From: Bacteroidota bacterium
GTDB taxonomy: Bacteria > Bacteroidota > Ignavibacteria > Ignavibacteriales > Melioribacteraceae
Direction of reading: 5' to 3'
Length of the DNA: 17,672 bases
NCBI GenBank assembly: GCA_023447335.1
Contig: JAEXOD010000017.1
Location: 1-17,672, forward strand
Part shown: positions 7,121-15,553 of the stretch, in pieces
Numbering within the stretch: the stretch's first letter is position 1
How the letters are laid out: each line of letters begins with the position of its first letter
Translations under genes and position numbers: made by a program
Notes under the pieces: model-generated
Told to the model about the DNA's origin: nothing
Database searches by the model: none
The model's input: the letters and a program-made list of their open reading frames with translations, nothing else

Positions 7121-8342
7121 ACCCGGTTATAAACTTACTATTTTGGGCTGGATTCCTGTTGAGTGGGAAGTAAAAAGGATAGCCAAAATAACAAAAATTA
7201 TTGCAGGGGCAACTCCTTCAACCAATAATTTAGAGTATTGGGGTGGTGATATTCGGTGGATGACATCAGGAGAACTACATCAAAAAAGAATATTTGAAGT
7301 TAAAAAAAGAATTACAGAAGATGGGTTAAAAAATAGCAGTACTAAAATTTTACCAATTGATTGTGTTTTAATTGGTTTAGCTGGGCAGGGAAAAACACGT
7401 GGAACAGTTGCAATTACAAAAGTTGAATTATGCACAAATCAATCTATTGCGGCAATTTTACCAAACGATATCGTTGATTCCGAATATTTATTTTCTTACC
7501 TCGACAAACAATATGAGCAGTTGAGAAAATTGTCGACTGGTGATGGTGGTCGTGGAGGATTAAACCTTAATATAATAGGTTCACTAAAAATTGCAATTCC
7601 CCCGCTCGCCGAACAAAAAGCAATTGCCGCTTTACTTTTATTGTGGGATAAAGCAATAGAAAAAACAGATGAATTAATTAAACAAAAAGAATTGCTTAAA
7701 AAAGCTTTAATGCAGCAATTGTTGACAGGTAAAAAAAGGCTAAAAGGGTTTAAAGGGGCGTGGAAAAAGTATTCATACACTGAATTGCTTAAAATTGTAA
7801 AACGCCCTGTTATTTGGAATGATAATGAATTATACAAACTGATCAGCGTAAGGAGGAGATCTGGTGGAATTTTTTTAAGGGAGGAACTGTGGGGCCATCA
7901 AATATTGGTGAAAGACTTAAGAAATGTAAATGTCGGAGATTTTATTTTTTCTAAAATGCAAATTATGCATGGTGCTTCGGCACTTGTTACAAAAGAATTT
8001 GCAGGCACAAAGATTTCAGGTTCATATATAGCGGTTATTGCAAAAGACCCTGAGTTATTAAATATTGTATTCTTAAAATGGTTATCAACTCAACCTTATT
8101 TTTACTATCAAACGTTTATATCTAGTTATGGAGTTCATATTGAGAAGATGACTTTTGATTTTGAATCATTCTTAAGCCAAAATATTGCATTGCCAAATAT
8201 TAAGGAGCAGACTGCAATTGTAGAAATATTAGAAACAGCGGATAAAGAAATAAAAATAATAAAAAATAAACTTGAAGCCCTGAAAGAGCAAAAAAAAGGA
8301 TTGATGCAGGTTTTGTTAACGGGGAAGGTAAGGATAAAATAA
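7107..8342 (+). CDS. hsdS: Full-length type I restriction specificity subunit (two TRDs)
   Basis: This 411-residue HsdS has the classical duplicated layout. TRD1 spans about 20-165 (GWIPVEWEVKRI, GDIRWMTSGEL, NQSIAAI, IPPLAEQKAI), with a helical spacer at 167-205 ending QQLLTGKKRLKGF. TRD2 spans about 218-365 (LPNIKEQTAI at its end), with a second helical spacer ending QVLLTGKVRIK. The two spacers are direct repeats in protein and partly in DNA (near 7708-7737 and 8302-8331), the usual route for TRD exchange. It starts with GTG inside the end of rhuM (14-bp overlap), so translational coupling is likely. It should define a bipartite target for HsdM and HsdR. TRD2 differs in base usage from its surroundings, as expected for a shuffled domain. 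Confidence 0.92.
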   Translation: MKENKPGYKLTILGWIPVEWEVKRIAKITKIIAGATPSTNNLEYWGGDIRWMTSGELHQKRIFEVKKRITEDGLKNSSTKILPIDCVLIGLAGQGKTRGTVAITKVELCTNQSIAAILPNDIVDSEYLFSYLDKQYEQLRKLSTGDGGRGGLNLNIIGSLKIAIPPLAEQKAIAALLLLWDKAIEKTDELIKQKELLKKALMQQLLTGKKRLKGFKGAWKKYSYTELLKIVKRPVIWNDNELYKLISVRRRSGGIFLREELWGHQILVKDLRNVNVGDFIFSKMQIMHGASALVTKEFAGTKISGSYIAVIAKDPELLNIVFLKWLSTQPYFYYQTFISSYGVHIEKMTFDFESFLSQNIALPNIKEQTAIVEILETADKEIKIIKNKLEALKEQKKGLMQVLLTGKVRIK

Positions 8343-8352
8343 AGGAGTAATT

Positions 8353-11103
8353 ATGAATATTGGAGCAAAGTTCCACAAATGCGATTTACAGGTACATACG
8401 CCACGTGATGAAAATTTTAAGGGCAAGGAGTATATAACAGATGAAGAAAGATATTTATATGCTAAAGCTTTTATTAAAGCATGTAGGGAAAAAGAGATAG
8501 ATGCAGTTGCGATTACCGATCACCATGATTTAGGGTTTTTCAATTATATTAAAAAGGCTAGCATTGACGAAGTTGATGAAAACGAAAATTTGGTTCAAGA
8601 AGAAAAAAGAATAATTGTGTTCCCTGGTATGGAGCTCACATTAGAGGTGCCATGCCAGGCATTGCTGATTTTTGATGCAGACTTAGAAATTAATGATGAA
8701 ACAAGAATACAAATTTATACTGCATTAAAAATCCAAGACCATACAAAAGTTGACGAACCTAATACAGCTAAAACGGTAAGACTTCCATTTGAAAAAATTA
8801 GTGAAGTAGTTGCTGAATTAGAAGCACAAGATAAATTAAAAGGTAAATTTATTATTTTTCCAAATATTAAGTCTAGTGGTCGTGATACTATTTTACGGCA
8901 CGGATGTCATGCGAAATATGCAAAAGGTAATTTTATAGGCGGTTATCTTGATAAAGGCCTATATGAGAAACATAAAAATGACCCTGGATGGAATAATATA
9001 ATCAATGGAAAAACTGAAGCGTATGGCAACAAATCAATTGCGGTAATTCAAACCTCCGATAATAGAACAGATACTTTTGAGCATTTAGGAATATCTGCTA
9101 GTTGGATTAAGTGGTCTGAACCAACTGCTGAAGGGCTCAGACAAGCTTGTTTAGCTAAAAATACAAGGATAATGCAAGAAAAACCGGATTTGCCAAATAC
9201 ATATATAAAATCCATTAATATAAAAAACAGCAGTTATTTGGGTGATATATCTCTTCTGTTTAATCCCCAATTAAATGTTTTTATAGGCGGGCGAGGTACA
9301 GGTAAATCAAGCATGTTGCAGTATTTATCATGGGCATTAGGAAAAGATAAAAATGATAAACAAAATAATGAATTAGTTGATTTTGTATCAAATACACTAA
9401 AAAATGGCTTGATAGCAATTGAAATAATTAAAAATAACGTTGTTCACAAAATAGAAAGAACGTTAACTAAACTCAGGTTAAAAATCGGAGATGGGGAATG
9501 GAAAGACGAAGATCCAAATAATGTTGCAACAATAATACAAACAGAATCTTATGCTCAAAAAGAATTAAGCAAATTCGGCAAGGATAGAACACAACAGATA
9601 AAAGAATTAATCAAATATTCGAAACAAATTGAATTACAGAGGATTGATGAAAAACTGAAGGAAAATGCAAATAAAATATTTGAAATTTTCGCAAAACTTG
9701 AAACATATTACGAGAAAGAAAAACGCCTTAGTGAAATAATCACTCGGGCAAGTTCAATAATGCAACAAATGGAAAATTTACAATCAACATTCATTAGTAT
9801 TCCACCGGAAGATAAAAAAACAATTGAGAATAATAAATTTATTGAACAAGAAAAAGATATTTTGAAAAAAATAATATCGGAAAAAGACGATGTAACAAGA
9901 TTATTACAAACACTACTTGGCAATGCTAAAGTTAAAAATATTGATGGTATACCAGACATTTTGTTAAATAAAGATGAGATAACTCTTTTATTTGAAATTT
10001 ATAATAGTATTATCATGAATATAAAAGAAAAGATAGAAGAAGGTTTGGCATATGCAAAATCCACCGAATTAGATAATTGTATAAATAGAATTCAAAAATT
10101 ACATATTGATTTTGATAACAGATATAATAAAGCTATTACAACTACTGATGTGGTTGAGAAAAATCTAAATCAATATAATGAATTAAACAATGAACTTAAG
10201 TTGCTTACTGAAGAAATAGTTCAACTTAAAGACTATTGCATAAAAAATGAATTTACAGAAAAGAAAATTATGGAACTATATTTTGAACGAAATATTCTAA
10301 ATATGGAATCCCATAAATTGACTGAAATAGGGAAAAACGAGATTGTTAAAAAAAGTGATGGACAATTATTAATTGAAATCACAGAATTAGAAAATTATAA
10401 AAGTATACTTCGTGAATTTATTGAAACTTGTTCAAGTAGTAAGGGGCAACCTGAGCGTACTGCAAAATTCTTTGAGAATTTTAAGTCAAAGAAATTAACA
10501 TATAAAAAATTACTTAAATTTTGGTTTATCCTTTATATGGCCAAGAAAAAAGAATCAAATGATTTATCTATTGATTTAAATAAATATGGAATTGATAATC
10601 AAGAATTATTACCTGGGGATTACTTGAGAATTTTAAGTAGCTTTGATATAAGAAAAATAATTGAATTTTCGTTGAAATTGCCAGAATATTATTTAAATAT
10701 CAAATATTGTAAAGATCGGAATAATACGATTCCATTTGATGAGGCATCATACGGACAGCAAGCAGGTGCTATTTTAACAGTATTATTAAATCAACAAACA
10801 GGTCCATTAATAATTGATCAACCTGAAGATGATTTAGATAATAAAGTTATTCAACAAATTACAGAGAATATCAATAAAGCTAAAAGTAAAAGACAAATGA
10901 TTTTTAGTAGTCATAATGCAAATATTGCAGTAAATGGAGATGCTGAATTAATTCTTTGTTTTGAACATAATTCAGCCACTTCTAAAGGGGAAATAAATAC
11001 TAAAGGGTCAATTGATAATATTAAGGTTAAAGAAACAATAAAGGACGTGATGGAAGGTGGGGAAAAAGCTTTCACGTTAAGAAAAGAAAAATATGGCTTT
11101 TAA
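8353..11103 (+). CDS. PHP-domain plus SMC-like ATPase (TrlF-family) defence protein
   Basis: This 916-residue fusion has an N-terminal PHP-type metal-dependent phosphoesterase domain (residues 8-270) with CDLQVHTPRD (10-19) and AVAITDHHDLG (51-61). An ABC/SMC-like ATPase follows: Walker A GGRGTGKS (312-319), a long coiled-coil insertion (about 400-700), a signature-like SYGQQAGA (799-806), Walker B LIIDQPEDD (819-827) and H-loop SSHNANI (852-858). Databases call this architecture TrlF-family AAA-like ATPase; it often accompanies type I systems. I infer ATP-driven DNA sensing coupled to a nuclease or phosphoesterase activity. The first PHP motif reads DLQVHT where the classical motif is D-x-H-x-H, so one metal ligand may differ. 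A strong AAGGAG 5 bp before the ATG overlaps the hsdS stop. Confidence 0.85.
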   Translation: MNIGAKFHKCDLQVHTPRDENFKGKEYITDEERYLYAKAFIKACREKEIDAVAITDHHDLGFFNYIKKASIDEVDENENLVQEEKRIIVFPGMELTLEVPCQALLIFDADLEINDETRIQIYTALKIQDHTKVDEPNTAKTVRLPFEKISEVVAELEAQDKLKGKFIIFPNIKSSGRDTILRHGCHAKYAKGNFIGGYLDKGLYEKHKNDPGWNNIINGKTEAYGNKSIAVIQTSDNRTDTFEHLGISASWIKWSEPTAEGLRQACLAKNTRIMQEKPDLPNTYIKSINIKNSSYLGDISLLFNPQLNVFIGGRGTGKSSMLQYLSWALGKDKNDKQNNELVDFVSNTLKNGLIAIEIIKNNVVHKIERTLTKLRLKIGDGEWKDEDPNNVATIIQTESYAQKELSKFGKDRTQQIKELIKYSKQIELQRIDEKLKENANKIFEIFAKLETYYEKEKRLSEIITRASSIMQQMENLQSTFISIPPEDKKTIENNKFIEQEKDILKKIISEKDDVTRLLQTLLGNAKVKNIDGIPDILLNKDEITLLFEIYNSIIMNIKEKIEEGLAYAKSTELDNCINRIQKLHIDFDNRYNKAITTTDVVEKNLNQYNELNNELKLLTEEIVQLKDYCIKNEFTEKKIMELYFERNILNMESHKLTEIGKNEIVKKSDGQLLIEITELENYKSILREFIETCSSSKGQPERTAKFFENFKSKKLTYKKLLKFWFILYMAKKKESNDLSIDLNKYGIDNQELLPGDYLRILSSFDIRKIIEFSLKLPEYYLNIKYCKDRNNTIPFDEASYGQQAGAILTVLLNQQTGPLIIDQPEDDLDNKVIQQITENINKAKSKRQMIFSSHNANIAVNGDAELILCFEHNSATSKGEINTKGSIDNIKVKETIKDVMEGGEKAFTLRKEKYGF

Positions 11104-11121
11104 TAAATCACTATATTTGAA

Positions 11122-11138
11122 GTACTTTACAAAAGTAC
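11122..11138. promoter_or_regulatory. Short perfect palindrome after the PHP-ATPase gene
   Basis: GTACTTT-ACA-AAAGTAC has 7-bp arms and a 3-base loop, starting 19 bp after the stop at 11103. There is no T-run after it. It could stabilise the mRNA 3' end or be a protein-binding site. Confidence 0.3.
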
Positions 11139-11148
11139 AAACGCAAAG

Positions 11149-11181
11149 GTCGGCACGTATCTTTTGACGTATCGACGTTTT
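11149..11181 (+). terminator. Possible weak terminator after the PHP-ATPase gene
   Basis: The arms 11149-11158 (GTCGGCACGT) and 11167-11176 (ACGTATCGAC) form two 4-bp helices around one G-U pair and one C-A mismatch, with an 8-base loop, followed by GTTTT. It is imperfect, but it lies where a separation between the five-gene transcript and hsdR would be expected. Confidence 0.35.
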
Positions 11182-11320
11182 AAACTCTTTCTTCCTAATA
11201 TGGTAAGAGGGGCGTTCAAAATATAAAAATAATTTAGTAATTAGACAAAGATGAATAAAATATAGATAGAATATTATTGTTAATTAGATAATAAAAATAG
11301 GTAAAAAGATGATAATTAAC

Positions 11321-11364
11321 TCTCCATATTTTCTCCATATTTTCTCCATATTTTCTCCATATCC
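11321..11364. repeat. Four tandem 11-bp repeats upstream of hsdR
   Basis: TCTCCATATTT occurs perfectly at 11321, 11332 and 11343, and as TCTCCATATCC at 11354. A fifth degenerate copy, TCTCCATAAAT, lies at 11430-11440, 13 bp before the hsdR start. The 11-bp period is about one helical turn, so all copies face the same side of the DNA. The array ends 13 bp before a candidate -35 box. It looks like a cooperative protein-binding array or a slippage-prone promoter element. It does not belong to any CDS I accept. Confidence 0.85.
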
Positions 11365-11377
11365 GGACAAAAAATGC

Positions 11378-11406
11378 TTGTGTAAATGTGTAAGTTATTA
11401 TAAAAT
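11378..11406 (+). promoter_or_regulatory. Candidate promoter for hsdR
   Basis: TTGTGT (11378-11383) and TAAAAT (11401-11406) are 17 bp apart; an overlapping TATAAA at 11399 offers a 15-bp spacer. The predicted transcription start is near 11413, giving a short leader that contains the fifth 11-bp repeat. The elements are imperfect and the region is AT-rich, so this is a moderate call supported by the gap between operon halves. Confidence 0.4.
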
Positions 11407-11453
11407 AGATAGTTATAAATAATTCTAATTCTCCATAAATTAGCCAAAAATAT

Positions 11454-14400
11454 ATGAATACACCAAGTTTTAAGGAAGACCATATAAGCCAAATATCGGC
11501 ATTACAGTTTTTAATAAATTTGGGATTTGAGTATTTAAGTCCCGAAGAAGCGTTAAACTTGCGCGGCGGTAAAACCACAAACGTATTGTTTGAAAGTGTA
11601 TTAAAGACACAGCTTGAAAAATTTAATAATATTAAATATAAAGATGAATTTGTTCCTTTTAGCGAGCAAAACATACAAAAAAGCATTCAGTTGTTAAAAG
11701 ATTATCCTTTACAGGATGGTTATATTGAAGCATGCCGTTATATTTATAATAAACTTATACTTGGTGTATCGTTGGAGCAAAATATAAACGGCGATAAAAA
11801 AAGTTACAATTTAAATTATATAAACTGGGATGAACCAAAAACCAATATATTCCATGTAACCGAAGAACTAAGCGTAAAACGTATTGGCAGGCAAGAGCAT
11901 TACCGCACCGATATTGTACTATATATTAACGGTATACCGGTTTGTATAATTGAATGTAAACGCCCCGATATGAAAGACCCGTTAAAGCAGGCAATATCAC
12001 AACATATCCGCAATCAACAGGAAGACGGAATTAAACAATTATATGTTTACGCTCAAATTTTGTTAAGTATAACTTCAAATAACGCACTATACGGCACCAA
12101 TAGAACCGAAGAAAAACAATGGGCGGTATGGCGCACAAAATTTACAAACACAAGCAAAAAAAATGACTATTTTGCAGAAATAAGCCAAATAAAAAACAAA
12201 AGATTAACCGAACAACAGAATAATAAACTGTTTGGGGAAAGATATAAATATGTTAAAAATTATTTTGAGCAGTTAAGCAGCCAAGAGATATTAACTACTA
12301 TTCAGGATGAATATTTGTATAATTTATGTTCCCCGGTAAAACTAATGGATTTTATACACAATTTTATAATTTTTGACGATAATATTAAAAAAATTGCACG
12401 GTATCAGCAATATTATGCAATAAAAAAAACAGTAGAACGTATTAAAAAAGTTGAAAACGGAAAAAGAAAAGGGGGTGTAATATGGCATACTCAGGGGAGC
12501 GGAAAATCGTTAACTATGGTTATGCTTGCCCAGGCAATTGTACTGGAAAAAACAATTAAAAATCCCAAAATTATTTTAGTTACCGATAGAGTTGACCTTG
12601 ACAGGCAAATTACTGATACATTTAAAAAATGTAAAATAACAGTTTTAAACGCCTCAACAGGTGCAAACTTAATAGAACTTTTGGATACTAAAAGTGATGC
12701 AGTAATAACAACGGTAATAAACAAGTTTGAAAATGCTTTAAAAAACACTAAAAATAAATACACATCCGAAAATATATTTGTACTTATTGACGAAGGCCAC
12801 CGCACACAATACGGAAGTTTTAACGTAACAATGAAAAGGGTATTACCAAACGCCTGTTATATAGCAATGACGGGTACTCCGTTATTAAAAAAAGAAAAAA
12901 GCACGGCAGCAAAATTTGGGGGAATAATAGACAGTTATACAATTGATGAAGCGGTTCCCGACGGCTCCATTGTTCCTTTATTATACGAAGGACGGCATGG
13001 TTTACAATATATTAACGGTGACGAACTGGATAATTATTTTGATAAAATATCCCTGCCTTTAACTAAAAAACAAAGAGCCGATTTAAAGAAAAAATACAGC
13101 AAAGCCGACCAAATAAACAGTGCCGAAAATGTAATTATTGCTCGTGCGTGGGATATAAGTATTCATTTTAAGGAAAATTGGCAGGGAACCGGTTTTAAAG
13201 GACAGCTTGTTTGCGATAAAAAAACCACGGCTATAAAATATAAAAAATACTTGGATGAAATAGGATATGTTACAAGTGAAGTTGTAATTTCACCGCCTGA
13301 CGATAGAGAAGGAGAAGAAAATGTTTACGAGGTATCTCAGGATATTGTAAAACGTTTTTGGCATAAAATGATGAATGAACACAGTACCCCCACCAAATAC
13401 GAATCCACCGTTATTTCAAGGTTTAAATACCAAGATAAACCCGAAATAATAATTGTGGTTGATAAATTGTTAACGGGTTTTGATGCTCCTCGTAACATAG
13501 TTTTATATTTAACACGTAATTTGCAGGAACATTCGTTATTACAAGCAATTGCCCGTGTAAATCGTGTTTATAACGGAAAAGATTTTGGTTATATTATTGA
13601 TTATTACGGTGTGTTGGTAAATATTGATTCTGCATTAAAAAAATATGCCGACATGGCTGGTTACAACGAAGAAGACTTGAAAGGAACTTTAACTCCTGTT
13701 TTGGAAGAAATTAAAAAGATACCGCAATATTATTCCAACGTATGGGATTTATTCAAAACAATAAACAATAAAAAAGATACCGAACAGTTTGAACTTTTAT
13801 TGCGTGATGAAGCAATAAGAGCAAATTTTTATGATAAAGCATCCTTATATGCACGAGCATTAAAATTAGGATTATCCACGGTTGAATTTTTTGAAATGTT
13901 TAATGAAAAAGAAATAGATAGATATAAAAAGGATTTGGCTTTCTTTTTAAGTTTAAGGTCATCTGTATCAAACCGTTATTCCGATGTAATAGATTATTCA
14001 AGTTATGAAGCTCAGATACAAAAATTGTTGGATAAACATATTTTTATGAAAGATGTTCAGCCAATTACAAGTTTGGTAAATATTTTTGATAAAGAAGAAT
14101 TTCAAAAAGAAATAGATAAAACGGTAAGTATATCGGCAAAAGCGGATAAAATTGCATCGCGCACGGCAAAGCATATTACAGAACACATGGAAGAAGATCC
14201 TGCCTTTTATAAAAAGTTTTCGCAAATGATAAAAGACGCAATTAATGATTACAGAGCAAAACGAATAACAGAAGCCGAATATTTGTTGCGTGTTCAAAAC
14301 ATAAAAGAAACGGTGCTTTCGCATACCGATAAAGATATGCCGGATGAAATATTTAATAATTTTGAAGCTCGTGCCTTTTATGGTTTAACATATGAAAAGC

Positions 14401-14675
14401 TAAATGAAAAGATACAAGATGATGTTACTAAAAAAGTTTTATCTCTTGCAGCAGCATTGGAAGTTGAAAAAATATTTTTAAACCTTATTAAAGAAAATAA
14501 TACAATTATTGTTGACTGGCAGAATAATTTAGACATTAACCGGAAAGCAATGATAGAAATTGGTGATTATTTAATAGACGAAATTAAAAATAAATATAAT
14601 CTTACATTAACTTTTGAAGAAATAGACGAAATTGCAAACCGTTTTATTGAAGTAGCCAAGATAAGATACAGATGA
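11454..14675 (+). CDS. hsdR: Type I restriction endonuclease subunit R
   Basis: This is the motor and nuclease subunit that translocates DNA and cuts unmodified target DNA after HsdM/HsdS recognition. At 1073 residues it has the normal length. The N-terminal PD-(D/E)xK nuclease shows D153 and the E167-C-K169 pair (RTDIVLYING, CIIECKRPD). The superfamily 2 helicase has Walker A HTQGSGKS (345-352), a DEGH box (446-449), TGTP (473-476), TGFDAPR and the motif VI segment QAIARVNR (697-704). A long helical C-terminal region should bind HsdM/HsdS. The ATG has no clear ribosome-binding site, unlike its operon neighbours, and is preceded by a 350-bp gap with repeats and a promoter candidate. No lesion is visible. 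The end overlaps the next gene by 4 bp. Confidence 0.96.
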   Translation: MNTPSFKEDHISQISALQFLINLGFEYLSPEEALNLRGGKTTNVLFESVLKTQLEKFNNIKYKDEFVPFSEQNIQKSIQLLKDYPLQDGYIEACRYIYNKLILGVSLEQNINGDKKSYNLNYINWDEPKTNIFHVTEELSVKRIGRQEHYRTDIVLYINGIPVCIIECKRPDMKDPLKQAISQHIRNQQEDGIKQLYVYAQILLSITSNNALYGTNRTEEKQWAVWRTKFTNTSKKNDYFAEISQIKNKRLTEQQNNKLFGERYKYVKNYFEQLSSQEILTTIQDEYLYNLCSPVKLMDFIHNFIIFDDNIKKIARYQQYYAIKKTVERIKKVENGKRKGGVIWHTQGSGKSLTMVMLAQAIVLEKTIKNPKIILVTDRVDLDRQITDTFKKCKITVLNASTGANLIELLDTKSDAVITTVINKFENALKNTKNKYTSENIFVLIDEGHRTQYGSFNVTMKRVLPNACYIAMTGTPLLKKEKSTAAKFGGIIDSYTIDEAVPDGSIVPLLYEGRHGLQYINGDELDNYFDKISLPLTKKQRADLKKKYSKADQINSAENVIIARAWDISIHFKENWQGTGFKGQLVCDKKTTAIKYKKYLDEIGYVTSEVVISPPDDREGEENVYEVSQDIVKRFWHKMMNEHSTPTKYESTVISRFKYQDKPEIIIVVDKLLTGFDAPRNIVLYLTRNLQEHSLLQAIARVNRVYNGKDFGYIIDYYGVLVNIDSALKKYADMAGYNEEDLKGTLTPVLEEIKKIPQYYSNVWDLFKTINNKKDTEQFELLLRDEAIRANFYDKASLYARALKLGLSTVEFFEMFNEKEIDRYKKDLAFFLSLRSSVSNRYSDVIDYSSYEAQIQKLLDKHIFMKDVQPITSLVNIFDKEEFQKEIDKTVSISAKADKIASRTAKHITEHMEEDPAFYKKFSQMIKDAINDYRAKRITEAEYLLRVQNIKETVLSHTDKDMPDEIFNNFEARAFYGLTYEKLNEKIQDDVTKKVLSLAAALEVEKIFLNLIKENNTIIVDWQNNLDINRKAMIEIGDYLIDEIKNKYNLTLTFEEIDEIANRFIEVAKIRYR

Positions 14676-15370
14676 TAGTTGATGTAATACAATTCGGTTC
14701 AAAAACCATTGAATATTTTTTAGAGTATTCAAATAGGAAAACCCTAAAAATTACTGTAACACCGGAACTTGAAGTGCTGGTAAAGGCTCCTTTTAATGCC
14801 GAAAAAGAAAAAATAGACTATATTTTACATAAACGCGCTCCATGGATATTAAAACAGACAAACTACTTTTTAGGGTTTTACCCAAAACAACCGGATAAAA
14901 AATATTTAAGCGGTGAAACTCATCTATATTTAGGCAGACAATATAGAATAAAAATAATTTTAAATGATGAAGAAAAAGTAAAATTGTTAGGACGATATAT
15001 TTTTATTTATGCCAAAAAACAGGAAAGAGTTAAGGATCTATTAAATAACTGGTATTACGAACACGCTTTTATTAAATATCAAGAATATCTAAATAATTGT
15101 ATAAATAATTTTGCCAAATATAATATCAATTCGGCTAAGTTGGAAATAAGAAAAATGGAAAAAAGATGGGGTAGTTGTACATCAACAGGCAAAATAATAT
15201 TAAACGAAGAGCTAATAAAAGCCCCCCGCGGTTGTATTGAATATGTTATAATACATGAACTTTGCCATTTAATTTATCCTAGTCATAATAAAGATTTTAT
15301 ACGATTGCAAACCGCCATTATGCCCACATGGGAAAAATGGAAAGAGCGTCTTGAAAAATTTATGGCGTAG
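14672..15370 (+). CDS. YgjP-like (DUF45/M48-type) zinc metallopeptidase
   Basis: This 232-residue protein belongs to the YgjP-like/DUF45 metallopeptidase family. The C-terminal half carries MEKRWGSCTSTGKI (162-175) and the zinc site HELCH (195-199), followed by PSHNKDF, whose H205 is the likely third ligand. The N-terminal half is the beta-rich domain typical of the family. There is no signal peptide or membrane segment, so it should be cytoplasmic. Its ATG overlaps the hsdR TGA (ATGA), so translation is coupled. Such genes are often the last cistron of type I loci. The substrate is unknown; I infer processing or turnover of a restriction subunit or another operon product. Confidence 0.88.
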   Translation: MIVDVIQFGSKTIEYFLEYSNRKTLKITVTPELEVLVKAPFNAEKEKIDYILHKRAPWILKQTNYFLGFYPKQPDKKYLSGETHLYLGRQYRIKIILNDEEKVKLLGRYIFIYAKKQERVKDLLNNWYYEHAFIKYQEYLNNCINNFAKYNINSAKLEIRKMEKRWGSCTSTGKIILNEELIKAPRGCIEYVIIHELCHLIYPSHNKDFIRLQTAIMPTWEKWKERLEKFMA

Positions 15371-15486
15371 AAGGTGTATTGTTTTTTGTTCATCTTCAAA
15401 TTAGGGGTAAAAAATTGGTAGGAATTGACCTGATTATCAAACCTATATTTACTGAAGATATTTTAAGTATTACTATCCCTAGTTTT

Positions 15487-15525
15487 AAAATAAAAAAGCC
15501 CAATCAAAAATTAATGATTGGGCTT
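15487..15525 (-). terminator. Strong intrinsic terminator of the kduD operon
   Basis: Arms 15496-15505 and 15516-15525 (AAGCCCAATC / GATTGGGCTT) form a perfect 10-bp stem with a 10-base loop. Read on the minus strand it is followed by a T-rich run (TTTTATTTT, 15495-15487). It lies 29 bp after the kduD stop. On the plus strand the stem is not followed by a T-run, so it may stop the convergent defence transcript only inefficiently. Confidence 0.9.
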
Positions 15526-15553
15526 ATCAATATTAATTAATTATTATAAGCTA

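Noticed and set aside
7851..7858. Strong Shine-Dalgarno-like AGGAGGAG inside hsdS TRD2
   Set aside because: No in-frame start codon follows at a usable distance and the sequence is simply the Arg-rich coding VRRRSGG, so an internal start is not supported.
3993..8342. Phase-variable HsdS inversion system
   Set aside because: The two hsdS genes are in the same orientation, I see no long inverted repeats between them, and no recombinase gene is in the window.
11321..11364. CRISPR-like array
   Set aside because: The repeats are 11 bp with no spacers between them and no cas genes are present.
11104..11453. tRNA gene or attachment site in the gap before hsdR
   Set aside because: No cloverleaf, TTCGA-type T-arm or repeated att core could be found.
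11234..11686. 150-codon minus-strand open frame across the start of hsdR
   Set aside because: Most of it is the antisense of the hsdR N-terminus and of the 11-bp repeats (giving repetitive WRKYGENMEKIWR). It has no ribosome-binding site or recognisable family.
15415..15540. Small plus-strand open frame (about 42 codons) after the metallopeptidase gene
   Set aside because: It starts at a TTG without a ribosome-binding site, runs through the kduD terminator hairpin and shows no family signal.
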